A DNA stretch of 62,378 nt from a virus (IMGVR_UViG_3300033148_010415:1-62378), one strand, 5' to 3'. Positions 51,001-59,334 are shown, numbered from the stretch's first letter. The notes: generated by a model from the letters alone, not told the origin. A program made the numbers and translations.

Positions 51001-51074
51001 GGCGGCGGATGCCCCGGGTCCAATGACCCGGAGAAAAGACCCCGGTAGGGACTTCCAAGATAGCCGCCCCGGGG
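51001..51074 (+). ncRNA. GC-rich structured leader between Cro and CII
   Basis: CCGGGTC/GACCCGG (51014-51031) forms a perfect 7-bp hairpin with loop CAAT. CCCCGG (51040) can pair with CCGGGG (51069), and GGCGG (51001) with CCGCC (51064), the last two being alternatives. The position matches the tR1/nut area of lambda. No U-tract is seen. Confidence 0.5.
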
Positions 51075-51123
51075 GATGGCCCTGGCGAGTACCCTCCTCC
51101 TTTTCAAATAACAGGATAAAGCC

Positions 51124-51618
51124 ATGAGTTCAGGCAATCAATCCTATTCTCATACCACATCTAGTACTCTCGCTGAGGAGATACACAACTGGGCGCGCTC
51201 CCAGAAAAACATCAAACAGCTTGCCTCAGACCTCTATCCCCACCTGTCGCTGGATTCATCATATGCCCGGTTCATGGATGAAACGGATAAAAACCGGGAC
51301 CGGGCGAAGTTCGGTCTCCTGGATGCAGTAAAGGCTGCCAAGCTGTCGGGTGACCCCTCGCTGTTTATCAGGATTATGTGGGAGCTGGGTTATTCGGTAG
51401 TGCCGCGGGAGAGGGCAAAAACAATCGATGACTTGAGGGATGCAGCTATGAGCACTGCTAAGGAGACGGGGGATTTCATAGGCGCAGTACACGAAGCGGT
51501 GCAGGACGGGAAGATAAGCTGGTATGAAATTTCCATCCTGGAGAAAGAGTGCAGGGAGGCCAAGCAGGCCCTGTGCGATGCCCTGCAAAGGGCCAAGGAT
51601 ATGGCGGACAGGACGTGA
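51124..51618 (+). CDS. CII-like phage regulatory protein (CP76 family)
   Basis: 164 residues with LAEEIHNWARSQKNIKQLA and FMDETDKNRDRAKFGLLDAVKAA, the pattern of the CII/CP76 family. A transcriptional activator of lysogenic genes in related phages. Confidence 0.75.
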   Translation: MSSGNQSYSHTTSSTLAEEIHNWARSQKNIKQLASDLYPHLSLDSSYARFMDETDKNRDRAKFGLLDAVKAAKLSGDPSLFIRIMWELGYSVVPRERAKTIDDLRDAAMSTAKETGDFIGAVHEAVQDGKISWYEISILEKECREAKQALCDALQRAKDMADRT

Positions 51619-51668
51619 ATGTAATGGGGGGGCCGCGCATCCCGGACCACGCGGGGAAAGGAGAGAAG

Positions 51669-51845
51669 ATGAAAAAAAAGGACGTGGAAATTGGCAGGAA
51701 ATACATGGCGAAGGTGAGCCGCCAGATGACGGTGGTCAAGATACTGGATGAATCGCCGTACGGCGGCTGGAGGGCGCGGAATGTCCTCACGGGCAGGGAG
51801 GTCAGGGTTAAGAGCGCGGCCCGGCTGAGATATCCAGTTCGATGA
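51669..51845 (+). CDS. Small phage protein (58 residues)
   Basis: ATG 51669 follows GGAAAGGAGAGAAG. GRKYMAKVSRQMTVVKILDE and GWRARNVLTGREVRV look like a small beta-barrel often found in early regions. Unknown role. Confidence 0.5.
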   Translation: MKKKDVEIGRKYMAKVSRQMTVVKILDESPYGGWRARNVLTGREVRVKSAARLRYPVR

Positions 51846-51857
51846 AAGGAGGAGAGA

Positions 51858-51965
51858 ATGAGTGCATCGCTGACATTGTTGAAATTACTGGAAAAATATT
51901 CCATCCAGGAAATCATGGCAGCGCTCGAAAAACTCCGGGAGCGATATGAAAGGAAGACAAAATGA
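51858..51965 (+). CDS. 35-residue helical peptide gene
   Basis: ATG 51858 follows AAAGGAGGAGAG and the stop shares ATGA with the next gene. The peptide is amphipathic helical (LLKLLEKYSIQEIMAALEKL). Too short for a family call. Confidence 0.5.
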   Translation: MSASLTLLKLLEKYSIQEIMAALEKLRERYERKTK

Positions 51966-52405
51966 CTGATTTCACCCATGCACGAAATCTGGTATGCCCC
52001 GAATGCTTAACAGAGTACTGCGACCAGGAGGGGTACAACTGTGATTGCCTCCTGCCGCGGGTTCCGTTCAACTTCGGCGGTGAAACTTTTGAAATCCCGG
52101 AACACATTTATGAAGAGATTATATCTCTCCGGGATGTTGATGAACTACCACCGGATGAATGGGAAAAGGCGGTTGAGAAGATCCTTATCGACATGGGTCT
52201 TATCGTGAAAAGACCTTTACCAAAGGAGGTGCACGGTCAAAACGGAGATGAATTTCTAAGGAAATGGCAAGAGGCCAAAAAAGAAGTCCCACCAGAGCAT
52301 ATGTGTGAGGCATATGGCTATCTGGTGGGAACAATGGCAGGGTATATACCCTCAAGCAAAGCTGAGGAGATTATATCCTGCGTCCTTAAGTATGTCAAGC
52401 AATAA
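51962..52405 (+). CDS. Early protein with cysteine cluster
   Basis: 147 residues. LVCPECLTEYCDQEGYNCDC holds six cysteines in 20 residues, likely a zinc site, followed by helices. No family recognised. Confidence 0.45.
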   Translation: MTDFTHARNLVCPECLTEYCDQEGYNCDCLLPRVPFNFGGETFEIPEHIYEEIISLRDVDELPPDEWEKAVEKILIDMGLIVKRPLPKEVHGQNGDEFLRKWQEAKKEVPPEHMCEAYGYLVGTMAGYIPSSKAEEIISCVLKYVKQ

Positions 52406-52412
52406 TTTCTGT

Positions 52413-52449
52413 CCCGGCCTGGGAGCCGCTGGTAAGGCTCCGGGCCGGG
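52413..52449 (+). ncRNA. Strong hairpin upstream of the DUF932 gene
   Basis: CCCGGCC and GAGCC pair with GGCTC and GGCCGGG (12 bp with one internal mismatch, loop GCTGGTAA). The ribosome site AAGGAGG starts three bases later. No U-tract, so it is more likely a 5' mRNA structure than a terminator. Confidence 0.6.
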
Positions 52450-52462
52450 TGAAGGAGGCGTT

Positions 52463-53539
52463 ATGAAACAAGGGATGAAATTGATAGAAATGGCGCAGGA
52501 GATCGAGAGAATCGAGCGGTCTAAGCGTGACTATATTGCGCCGACCACGAAGCTCCACATGACAGTTGTCGGCGATCCGAACTTAGAGGATGGCGGGTTC
52601 GAGACGGAAATGACGGTGGAAGGCAACGGGACATACTCTATCGGCGAAGTTGCCCACGAACAAATCGCCGATAGGCTGGGGATACCGTTCCGGTATTACA
52701 ACAGGATGTTATCCGAAGCCCCGCAGCTGGCGGCAGCCAATGTGAACACCTGGCTCAATAAGAAACCGGAGCGCCGTCTCATCCGTACCCTGGACGGGCG
52801 GGTCCGGGCCTTCCTGTCCGACCGTTATCGGCCCTTGGACAACGCCTTGATCGCCCAGGCTACGCTTCCTGTCCTGATGGAGCAGGGAGAGCAGATCAAG
52901 GTCAAATCTACAGCCCTCACCGAACGGCGTCTATACATCCAGGCGATCAACGAGAGGATCGCGGGAGAAGTCAGGGTCGGAGATACCGTTCAGGCCGGGG
53001 TTGTGATCAGCAATTCCGAAGTCGGGTGCGGGAGCGTTCGTGTGGAGCCGCTGATCTACCGGCTGGCATGCCTCAACGGGATGATCCGGGCATCGGCCCT
53101 CAAGCGCTACCATGTAGGAAAACGGATCGAAACAGATGGAATAGTCAATTACGAATTTTACGAGACTGAGACTATCGAGGCCGATAACCGAGCATTCCTG
53201 CTGAAAATCAGGGATACCGTCCGGCACGCCTTCGATGAGATCAAGTTCGTTGAGGAAATCGAAAGACTCAAGGCCGCGACGGAACGGGAAATTCCGCCGG
53301 CGAAGATACAGGATACCGTTGAAGAGGTTACCCGGCGGTTCAGCCTCACCCAGGGAGAAGGCGAGAACGTTCTGGGGTTCCTGATCCGGGATGGCGATCT
53401 CACGCAATACGGAATGGCCAATGCGGTTACTTCCTTTGCCAATACTGTAGAAAGCTACGACCGGGCGGTAGAACTCGAACGAATCGGGGGCCAAGTGATC
53501 GATCTCGATCCGAAGGAATGGCAGGCGTTAACATCGTAA
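52463..53539 (+). CDS. DUF932-family phage protein
   Basis: 358 residues matching phage/plasmid DUF932 proteins: IADRLGIPFRYYNRMLSEAP, FLSDRYRPLDNALIA, VRVGDTVQAGVVISNSEVG, and LACLNGMI. Roles are unknown; frequent near recombination genes. Confidence 0.8.
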   Translation: MKQGMKLIEMAQEIERIERSKRDYIAPTTKLHMTVVGDPNLEDGGFETEMTVEGNGTYSIGEVAHEQIADRLGIPFRYYNRMLSEAPQLAAANVNTWLNKKPERRLIRTLDGRVRAFLSDRYRPLDNALIAQATLPVLMEQGEQIKVKSTALTERRLYIQAINERIAGEVRVGDTVQAGVVISNSEVGCGSVRVEPLIYRLACLNGMIRASALKRYHVGKRIETDGIVNYEFYETETIEADNRAFLLKIRDTVRHAFDEIKFVEEIERLKAATEREIPPAKIQDTVEEVTRRFSLTQGEGENVLGFLIRDGDLTQYGMANAVTSFANTVESYDRAVELERIGGQVIDLDPKEWQALTS

Positions 53540-53546
53540 CGTAACG
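53535..53546. repeat. CGTAACGTAACG, copy 2
   Basis: Identical to 23496-23507 and again at the end of a gene. Confidence 0.4.
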
Positions 53547-53566
53547 CCGTTGGTAACGGAGGAATT

Positions 53567-53764
53567 ATGAATACTCAAGTAATGCCGGTTGACGGCACAA
53601 AATACTGTCCCTTATGCAGGTCGTTTTTCAGGAATGCAGGGGATCGTTGCCCCTGCGGTTCCAGATTGTGGAAATACGCCAATCGGCTGGTGGATGACCC
53701 GCGAAAGCACGTTTTTGAAACCACGAATGATATCCCCTGGCCGCTGAGGAGACAGGCGATATGA
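53567..53764 (+). CDS. Small zinc-ribbon protein
   Basis: 65 residues with YCPLC and RCPCGS, a zinc ribbon. GGAGGAATT upstream. Its stop shares ATG-A with the next small gene. Confidence 0.55.
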   Translation: MNTQVMPVDGTKYCPLCRSFFRNAGDRCPCGSRLWKYANRLVDDPRKHVFETTNDIPWPLRRQAI

Positions 53765-53901
53765 AACGAAGGGGAGGGCGCCATTTAGCAAAAAATACGT
53801 ATTGGTGCCCAAGATGTAAAGAGTACTGGGTGGCAGGGCTTTATGTAGAAAAAAACCCTGTTAACGCAAAACGCAAAATTTGTAAAGCTTGCAAATCATG
53901 A
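53761..53901 (+). CDS. Second small zinc-ribbon protein (46 residues)
   Basis: ATG 53761 inside the previous stop. Contains YWCPRCKEYW and ICKACK, two C-x-x-C pairs. ATGA overlap leads to the nuclease gene. Confidence 0.55.
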   Translation: MKRRGGRHLAKNTYWCPRCKEYWVAGLYVEKNPVNAKRKICKACKS

Positions 53902-54443
53902 AATGGGTGAGTGTTACGGAATGTCTCTCGATTTTGAGACGGTTCGAGGGGATTCCCGATCGAATATTAATACAGGCTGCTGAAGAGGGGACGCAGGTAC
54001 ATAAATACTGTCTAGCCTATGCAAAAGGGTTGTATCTGCCCCCTCCGGCAGAACTTGCCCTAGCTATCGGAGGTTTTAAACGCTGGTTCAATACCGCAGT
54101 CGATCAGGTTCTATGTGTAGAGGAGCAATTAGAAGATCAGAATCTCTGTTTGACAGGTCGTCTTGATCTTATAGCAAAGCTTAAGGGTGAGCGGCTGTAT
54201 AGCGTGATAGACCTCAAACGGGCTTCCGCAGACTGGATTGTAGGGCTCCAACTTGCAGCATATGAACATCTGGCATCCAAGCGATTCGAGCGGAAATTCG
54301 GTCCGCGTTATGCCCTTCTGATCGGTAAGGATGGCTCCACGAGAATGATACCGTTTCAAGACCCGAATGACTTTCCAGTATTTCTAGGCATTCTATCTGC
54401 TTATAACCATTCAAGAAAGAGCTTTGAACAGGAGGCGATATGA
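53898..54443 (+). CDS. PD-(D/E)XK nuclease (RecB/Cas4-like)
   Basis: 181 residues. CLTGRLDLIAKLKGERLYSVIDLKRAS has the R-x-D...D-x-K core; LQLAAYEHLA matches the later Q-x3-Y motif. These nucleases resect DNA ends for annealing. Neighbours support a recombination module. Confidence 0.75.
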   Translation: MKWVSVTECLSILRRFEGIPDRILIQAAEEGTQVHKYCLAYAKGLYLPPPAELALAIGGFKRWFNTAVDQVLCVEEQLEDQNLCLTGRLDLIAKLKGERLYSVIDLKRASADWIVGLQLAAYEHLASKRFERKFGPRYALLIGKDGSTRMIPFQDPNDFPVFLGILSAYNHSRKSFEQEAI

Positions 54444-55108
54444 ATATCATCGCATTGGCGGAAAAGAAAAGTATGATCGAGCATGATCCCGAGGTGATGA
54501 GCGCCACGGAGATCATCTCGGCCATTGCTCGGACGAAAGTTCTAACTATTAAGGATGACGGCCAAGAAAAGCAATATTCCGAGATGTTGATCCAGGCCAA
54601 AAGCGTTGAGAAAGCGCTGGATACAAGACGCCGTCATTACACGGACCCGCTCAATCAGGAGGTCAAGGCAATTAAGGCCATGTTCGACCAATTGGCCCAC
54701 CCGGTCAAAAAGAAGGTTATCGAGATTGAGGGTGTGATCCGCAAGTGGCGCATCCACAAGGCGGAAGAGGAACGCAAGGCCCGGGAGCGGGCGGAGCGAG
54801 AGCAGGCCCGTATCCGGGCCCGGCTTGAGAAACAGGGTATGACCGAGGTCCCGGTTCCGACCATCGTCACACCAAGGCGGGAGACGATAACCCGGACCGA
54901 GAGCGGCGCTATTCATGAACGCAAGACGTGGAAGGTAGAGGTGGAAGATATCCGCGTCTTAGCCCGGGCTGTCGCGGATGGGCAAATACCTCCCCATTGC
55001 ATCCAGCCCGTTATCAGCAACTTGCAAGCCTTGGCACGCCAAGGAGTAACGAACATCCCAGGTTGCAAAGTCTGGCAAGAGACTTCGATCAGTACAAGGA
55101 GTGCATAA
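54440..55108 (+). CDS. Coiled-coil protein of the recombination region
   Basis: 222 residues. A long helical, charged middle (RKWRIHKAEEERKARERAER) and IPGCKVWQE near the end. It resembles phage proteins found beside annealing proteins, but no catalytic motif is visible. Confidence 0.5.
   Translation: MNIIALAEKKSMIEHDPEVMSATEIISAIARTKVLTIKDDGQEKQYSEMLIQAKSVEKALDTRRRHYTDPLNQEVKAIKAMFDQLAHPVKKKVIEIEGVIRKWRIHKAEEERKARERAEREQARIRARLEKQGMTEVPVPTIVTPRRETITRTESGAIHERKTWKVEVEDIRVLARAVADGQIPPHCIQPVISNLQALARQGVTNIPGCKVWQETSISTRSA
55094..55104. repeat. 11-bp direct repeat, left copy, framing the tRNA
   Basis: ACAAGGAGTGC, identical to 55235-55245. Each copy contains AAGGAG. The segment between holds the whole tRNA-like gene. 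Confidence 0.8.
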
Positions 55109-55115
55109 ATGATAT

Positions 55116-55224
55116 GCCAGCGGCGGCGTGGTGGGAACACCGGGGGAGTTGCTAACTCCGGACCTCCTGCTCGTGGTACCGGAGACCAGACGAGCAAACC
55201 AGGTTCAAATCCTGGCCGCTGGCA
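55116..55224 (+). tRNA. Serine-type tRNA, anticodon GCU, with unusual acceptor
   Basis: GCCAGCGG (55116) pairs with CCGCTGGC (55216), giving an 8-bp acceptor if A224 is the discriminator. The T arm is CCAGG-TTCAAAT-CCTGG (55199-55215) with no gap to the acceptor. The anticodon loop is TTGCTAA (anticodon GCT at 55151). A long variable arm (TGCTCG...CGAGCA) marks a type II serine tRNA. The D-stem is weak and the anticodon stem has about four pairs. No CCA is encoded. The 13-bp acceptor-T stack resembles selenocysteine or allo-tRNA forms. Confidence 0.7.
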
Positions 55225-55234
55225 TTTAAATATC

Positions 55235-55245
55235 ACAAGGAGTGC
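55235..55245. repeat. 11-bp direct repeat, right copy, framing the tRNA
   Basis: Identical to 55094-55104, 141 bp apart. It supplies the ribosome site for the following gene, as the left copy might have done before tRNA insertion. Confidence 0.8.
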
Positions 55246-55248
55246 GTG

Positions 55249-55437
55249 ATGTCTGTTGACCTTCGCTTAGAAATTGAAAGGGCTATAGGGTGCGACAAGA
55301 ATGATTTTACCCCAGAGCATCTCCAGCTATTACTCATTATCGCAAAGGGGATGCTCTGGACTCGCGTGTTGTACTTAAAAGCACAGCTATTGGCCGAGGA
55401 AATCAAGGAAGACATGCGGATTTTTGAATTTAAATAG
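55249..55437 (+). CDS. Small helical early protein
   Basis: 62 residues, mostly helical (VLYLKAQLLAEEIKEDMRIF). Ribosome site AAGGAG is the right-hand repeat. Unknown function. Confidence 0.45.
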   Translation: MSVDLRLEIERAIGCDKNDFTPEHLQLLLIIAKGMLWTRVLYLKAQLLAEEIKEDMRIFEFK

Positions 55438-55448
55438 GAGGTATCAAA

Positions 55449-56786
55449 ATGGAAGATCAAAGTTATCCGGCTCCGATTGGCCCAGGGGGAATTGAATTAA
55501 TAAATCAAGGTAAAACGCTAACAAAAATAGAGGCGGGATATCAGACGGCTATCGCTGTACAGAGGCCAAGAAAGTTAAAAGAAGTTACCGAAAGATGTTT
55601 ATCCGAAGCGGATATAGCAGGCGAAGCGTTTTACTGGACCTGGCAGGTCTGGGACAATAAAGAGAAAAAATATAAGACGGTTGAGGGACCCAGCATCGAT
55701 CTGGCCATGACCGTTGCTCGGAATTTTGGCAACTGTGCAGTTCCGACCGAAGTTGTGGAAATAGAAGGCGAATGGATATTTCGGGCTGCTTTCGTGGATT
55801 TAGAAACAGGATTTACTTTTCAACGAGTCTATCGAGTACCCAAGTCCGAAGCTCCCGGAAAATTTGATCAGGACCGCTGGGATGATATGACTTTTCAGAG
55901 AGCACAATCTAAGGCTCAGCGAAACGTCATCATCAAGGGCGCTCCCCCGTGGCTTATACAACAGACCATGGATAGGGCCAAAGAAGCGGCGTTGAAAGGC
56001 ATCGGCAAGATGGGCAAGGAAACGGCGAAAACAAAAGTACTCCAGTTTTTCATGCGCTATCAAGTCACAAAGGAAATGCTTGAAAAGCTCATGGATGAAT
56101 CGATAGGCAATTGGACAGAAGAAACACTAATGAAACTACGAGGTATAGCGCGAACTCTTCAAGATGGACAGGAGACCGTTGAGACGATCTTCGGTCATGC
56201 TAAATCGGAATTTGACGAAGGCGAAAAAACAATATTAGTAGCCGCTTTCTGGTCAATACTAAACGAGTCCGCCGGTATCAAGCCTGATGACGAGCAAATG
56301 CTCGCATACATCAAAGAAACCGCTCAATTTGTTGACAATAAAAACTATATCGAGGGCGAATCGGAAAAGAAGTTGATGGCTGATTTAAGTAAAGCTTTCC
56401 AGGCAGATCCATCGCAGGTTGAGTTGTTCGTAAAAGCATTTCGGTTGAAACATCAAAATGAGACCGAATCAAAACCAGAGGAACACTCAACACCCAAACG
56501 TGGCCGTAAAAAGCAAGAAACCCCCGAACCTCCGCAAGAAACACAGTCCGAATCAATAGATGAGGAAAAGAACGCCCAGGCTCATGAGTTCGTTGAACGC
56601 ATTCGTCCAGACCTCCGGGAGCACATTAAGGAAAAGCTCCCGTACTATAACGATGATCAGATCATGCTAATGATGAGTAGCAAAGGCATGCTCTATCCGG
56701 AGAAAATGACGGAAAAACAGATAATGGATATCATGACATATGTCAATGAGCTCTATCACCAGAGGAATATACCTGATGACGATTAA
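55449..56786 (+). CDS. Phage recombination-associated protein
   Basis: 445 residues. The N-terminal 200 have a conserved phage pattern: TKIEAGYQTAIAVQRPRKL, IAGEAFYWTWQVWDN, EGPSIDLAMTVARNFGN, and FQRAQSKAQRNVI. Proteins of this type occur with DNA recombination genes and may be single-strand binding or annealing proteins. The C-terminus is helical with a Lys/Glu-rich linker (KRGRKKQE). Confidence 0.6.
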   Translation: MEDQSYPAPIGPGGIELINQGKTLTKIEAGYQTAIAVQRPRKLKEVTERCLSEADIAGEAFYWTWQVWDNKEKKYKTVEGPSIDLAMTVARNFGNCAVPTEVVEIEGEWIFRAAFVDLETGFTFQRVYRVPKSEAPGKFDQDRWDDMTFQRAQSKAQRNVIIKGAPPWLIQQTMDRAKEAALKGIGKMGKETAKTKVLQFFMRYQVTKEMLEKLMDESIGNWTEETLMKLRGIARTLQDGQETVETIFGHAKSEFDEGEKTILVAAFWSILNESAGIKPDDEQMLAYIKETAQFVDNKNYIEGESEKKLMADLSKAFQADPSQVELFVKAFRLKHQNETESKPEEHSTPKRGRKKQETPEPPQETQSESIDEEKNAQAHEFVERIRPDLREHIKEKLPYYNDDQIMLMMSSKGMLYPEKMTEKQIMDIMTYVNELYHQRNIPDDD

Positions 56787-56799
56787 ATCTTACGCCCGC

Positions 56800-56935
56800 C
56801 TCCGAGGCGTCAATATCGGGGCATGATTCTCCTTTCAATAGCCCGCTGGCAGGCCGGTCTGAATAGCCTGCTCCCCCAGCTGATCTTAGGTAGCCGGATG
56901 TGGGAGGAGCTTCCCTGATAAATCCTAACAAGAGA
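56800..56935 (+). ncRNA. GC-rich leader before the replication initiator
   Basis: CGCC/GGCG (about 56800), GGCAGGC/GCCTGC (56859, 56877) and CTCCC/GGGAG (about 56890, 56910) suggest several stems. The arrangement is not certain. A 13-codon frame (MEIVHEPEKHEWI) follows at 56943 and overlaps the initiator start. Confidence 0.35.
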
Positions 56936-56974
56936 ACGGGCTATGGAAATAGTCCACGAACCGGAGAAACATGA

Positions 56975-57895
56975 ATGGATATAAGATTAGCGGTATCGTT
57001 CCAAAATCATCCTAAAAGAAAAAAACTTAAAAAGAAATTAGGCGCCGAAGGCGTGCTCGGATTCATAGACTTGATGCTTTCAGTAAGGGAAAACAAGCCT
57101 GATGGCATATTGACGGGTTGGGATGAGGATGATATCGCGCTGGCCGCGCAATGGGAAGGAGATGTTAACATTTTCGTCAATACCTTACTCGAATTGAAAC
57201 TCATTGAAAGAAACGGTTCGGGAGAGTATCTGATTCACGATTGGGAGGAACACAATCCCTGGGCAGCACATGCAAAAAAGAGATCGGAGCAGGCGAGGGA
57301 GGCTGCAAAGATAGGTTGGGAAAAACGTAAACAGAATAAACCTGATATGCGAAATGCATGCGAAACGCATACGAATAGCATACGAAACGCATGCGAAACG
57401 CATGCTGATCGCAATGCCCCATCTCCATCTCCATCTCCATCTCCTTCTCCTTCTCCAAAAGATACAGGGGTTGTCACCCCTGTTATCCCCGAAAACGGGG
57501 ACGATGCAAAAATCCCATCATGTCCTCACGGGAAAATCATCGACCTTTATCATGAAATCCTGCCAGAACACCCTAGAGTCGACAAGGACGATTGGAGAGA
57601 AGATCGGGCTCAATTTCTACGTACCAGGTGGAGGGAAAAACCTGAACGTCAATCCCTCGATTGGTGGCGCGGTTATTTTATGAGTGTGAGGACTTATCCT
57701 TGGCTTATGGGAAACAATGACAGCGGTTGGATGCCCGACCTGGAGTGGCTTGTAAGACCAAAAAATTTCAGAAAGGTTAACGAGGGGTTTTACCAGTCCA
57801 GGGCTTCACCGTTGAAGGGGAAATACGGCGAAAAGGCTCTCAAGTCGGTACAGAATATCAAGAATTGGGTGAATAAACCGGAGGAGCCGCCATGA
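56975..57895 (+). CDS. Replication initiator (O-like)
   Basis: 306 residues. N-terminal domain (FQNHPKRKKLKKKLGAEGVL, GFIDLMLSVREN) of the phage DnaD/O type, followed by a linker encoded by the iterons and an SPSPSP stretch, then a helical C-terminus (WWRGYFMSV). It should bind the origin inside its own gene and load helicase. Confidence 0.7.
   Translation: MDIRLAVSFQNHPKRKKLKKKLGAEGVLGFIDLMLSVRENKPDGILTGWDEDDIALAAQWEGDVNIFVNTLLELKLIERNGSGEYLIHDWEEHNPWAAHAKKRSEQAREAAKIGWEKRKQNKPDMRNACETHTNSIRNACETHADRNAPSPSPSPSPSPSPKDTGVVTPVIPENGDDAKIPSCPHGKIIDLYHEILPEHPRVDKDDWREDRAQFLRTRWREKPERQSLDWWRGYFMSVRTYPWLMGNNDSGWMPDLEWLVRPKNFRKVNEGFYQSRASPLKGKYGEKALKSVQNIKNWVNKPEEPP
57347..57500 (+). other. Predicted replication origin: 11-bp iterons, hexamer tract and hairpins
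   Basis: Six back-to-back 11-mers (57347-57412) with consensus ATGCGAAACGC, then (ATCTCC)4(TTCTCC)2 at 57421-57456, then hairpins ACAGGGG/CCCCTGT (57464-57483) and CCCCG/CGGGG (57487-57500). Iterons inside the initiator gene mirror lambda ori. Confidence 0.8.
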
Positions 57896-58542
57896 GAAAT
57901 CGAAAAGAATTCGCTGAAACGATGATTGCCATAGCGGCTATGTTCGAGAAGGTATTATCCGAAGCTGTAATCGATATCTATTGGCAATCGTTCAGAGAAT
58001 ACGATGATTCCGTTGTAAAGGAAGCTCTCATGAGAGGTGTCAAGACCGTATGGAAATTTTTCCCCAAGCCGGCGGAGGTGGTGGAGCTTATTGAAGGCTC
58101 TCCTCAAGCAAAACAAACAATGGCTTGGATGCTTCTCGTTGAAGGGATCAAGAAAGCAGGCGCCAAGGAGTCGGTAAGATTTCAAGACCCGATAATTCAT
58201 ACCATTGTGGAACTGTGGGGCGGATGGACGCAAGTTTGCTATGAGTATGATTTAGACGCCCGGGATTTTAAATTCAAAGAGAAGGATTTCAAGACTCTGT
58301 ATCAATACTTCTTATCCAGATGCGAAAAACATCCAGAATATTTACCCGGTGGTGCGGAAAAGCATAACAAGAAATACAGCTTTCTGGATGCGATCAAGCC
58401 GCCATTGGAGATAGGGTTTTCGGATGGCACTATTATGATAACAAGAAAGCCTGAAATAACCGATGGAAGAGGGGGAGATAATCAACAAAATGTCATAGAT
58501 CAAGCTTCCCGTGAGGAAAGCATAGAACTTGCAGGGGGATGA
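57892..58542 (+). CDS. Helicase-loader-type replication protein
   Basis: 216 residues. VWKFFPKPAEVVELIEGS matches a phage loader-type motif and QAKQTMAWMLLVEGI follows. Its position right after the initiator fits the P-type partner. Overlap is four bases. Confidence 0.6.
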   Translation: MRNRKEFAETMIAIAAMFEKVLSEAVIDIYWQSFREYDDSVVKEALMRGVKTVWKFFPKPAEVVELIEGSPQAKQTMAWMLLVEGIKKAGAKESVRFQDPIIHTIVELWGGWTQVCYEYDLDARDFKFKEKDFKTLYQYFLSRCEKHPEYLPGGAEKHNKKYSFLDAIKPPLEIGFSDGTIMITRKPEITDGRGGDNQQNVIDQASREESIELAGG

Positions 58543-58543
58543 A

Positions 58544-58672
58544 ATGATTGAGTCTTGGCAATCCTTCATATTCGGTTTTCTGAGCGCCATAGTTTTAATC
58601 ATCGTCATGATTTGCTGGTTCATGGTGAGATTGAACCGAATCGATGATGATTATGATAACCCCTGGAAATGA
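58544..58672 (+). CDS. 42-residue single-span membrane protein
   Basis: GGGGGATGAA precedes ATG 58544. One transmembrane segment (FIFGFLSAIVLIIVMICWFMV) and acidic end. Unknown role in the replication region. Confidence 0.5.
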   Translation: MIESWQSFIFGFLSAIVLIIVMICWFMVRLNRIDDDYDNPWK

Positions 58673-58673
58673 G

Positions 58674-59291
58674 ATGAAAATCCTTGGTATTGATCCAGGC
58701 CAAACAACCGGATGGGCAGTAATTGAAATCGGAAAAGACAGGATCATCAAACCTATAGACTTCGGCACTATTCCGGTTTTAAGCAACCATCCTCACGCTC
58801 CGCTTGAGTGCGTCTATGATTGGCTCAGAGATGAGTATCACGTCAACGAGAGATTTCAGGTTTTGGTTTATGAAGAGGCTCCAACCAAGGGACGGTTCGT
58901 CAGCTATTGGCAGCACCAGCTCCTGGGAGTAGTTAAGCTTTTCATCTACCAGGAGCCTGAATTGAAATCATACCGTTATCACGCTGTGACGGTCAAAGCA
59001 ACTCTAGGGTGCGGGCGTATGACAAAGGCCCAGATGCAGACGAGGATATCAGCTTTCCTGGGGATACAGAGGATCAAATCTCCGGACGCGGCTGATGCGA
59101 TGGCTCTGGCCTGTACGTGTGCGTTGAGGATATACGGCGCTCAGTGGCCGCAAGGGATAGGACAGATCGAGGCACCCAGGGCAAGGGGCGGCAGGAAGAA
59201 AGCGGACAGCCTCACGCCGGAGCAGATGGCGGAAGCGATCCGCACCGGGCGGGCGGTGTGGCAGGGCAAGAGGATCGTGGGGATCAAGTAA
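58674..59291 (+). CDS. RuvC-like Holliday junction resolvase
   Basis: 205 residues. GIDPGQTTGWAVIE (residues 5-18), YEEAPTKG and SPDAADAMALA give the acidic active site of RuvC-type nucleases. It resolves branched DNA during packaging and replication. C-terminal lysine-rich tail. Confidence 0.8.
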   Translation: MKILGIDPGQTTGWAVIEIGKDRIIKPIDFGTIPVLSNHPHAPLECVYDWLRDEYHVNERFQVLVYEEAPTKGRFVSYWQHQLLGVVKLFIYQEPELKSYRYHAVTVKATLGCGRMTKAQMQTRISAFLGIQRIKSPDAADAMALACTCALRIYGAQWPQGIGQIEAPRARGGRKKADSLTPEQMAEAIRTGRAVWQGKRIVGIK

Positions 59292-59334
59292 ACAGGCAAA
59301 GTCAGAGAAATCATTTGTTTAATATAGTGAATCA

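Noticed and set aside
55117-55223. Standard 7-bp acceptor reading of the tRNA
   Set aside because: It gives either a C discriminator and unpaired D-arm or an extra base between T-stem and acceptor; kept only as an alternative.
57347-57456. CRISPR-like array
   Set aside because: The units are contiguous 11-mers and 6-mers without spacers and lie in a replication gene, fitting iterons and a simple repeat.
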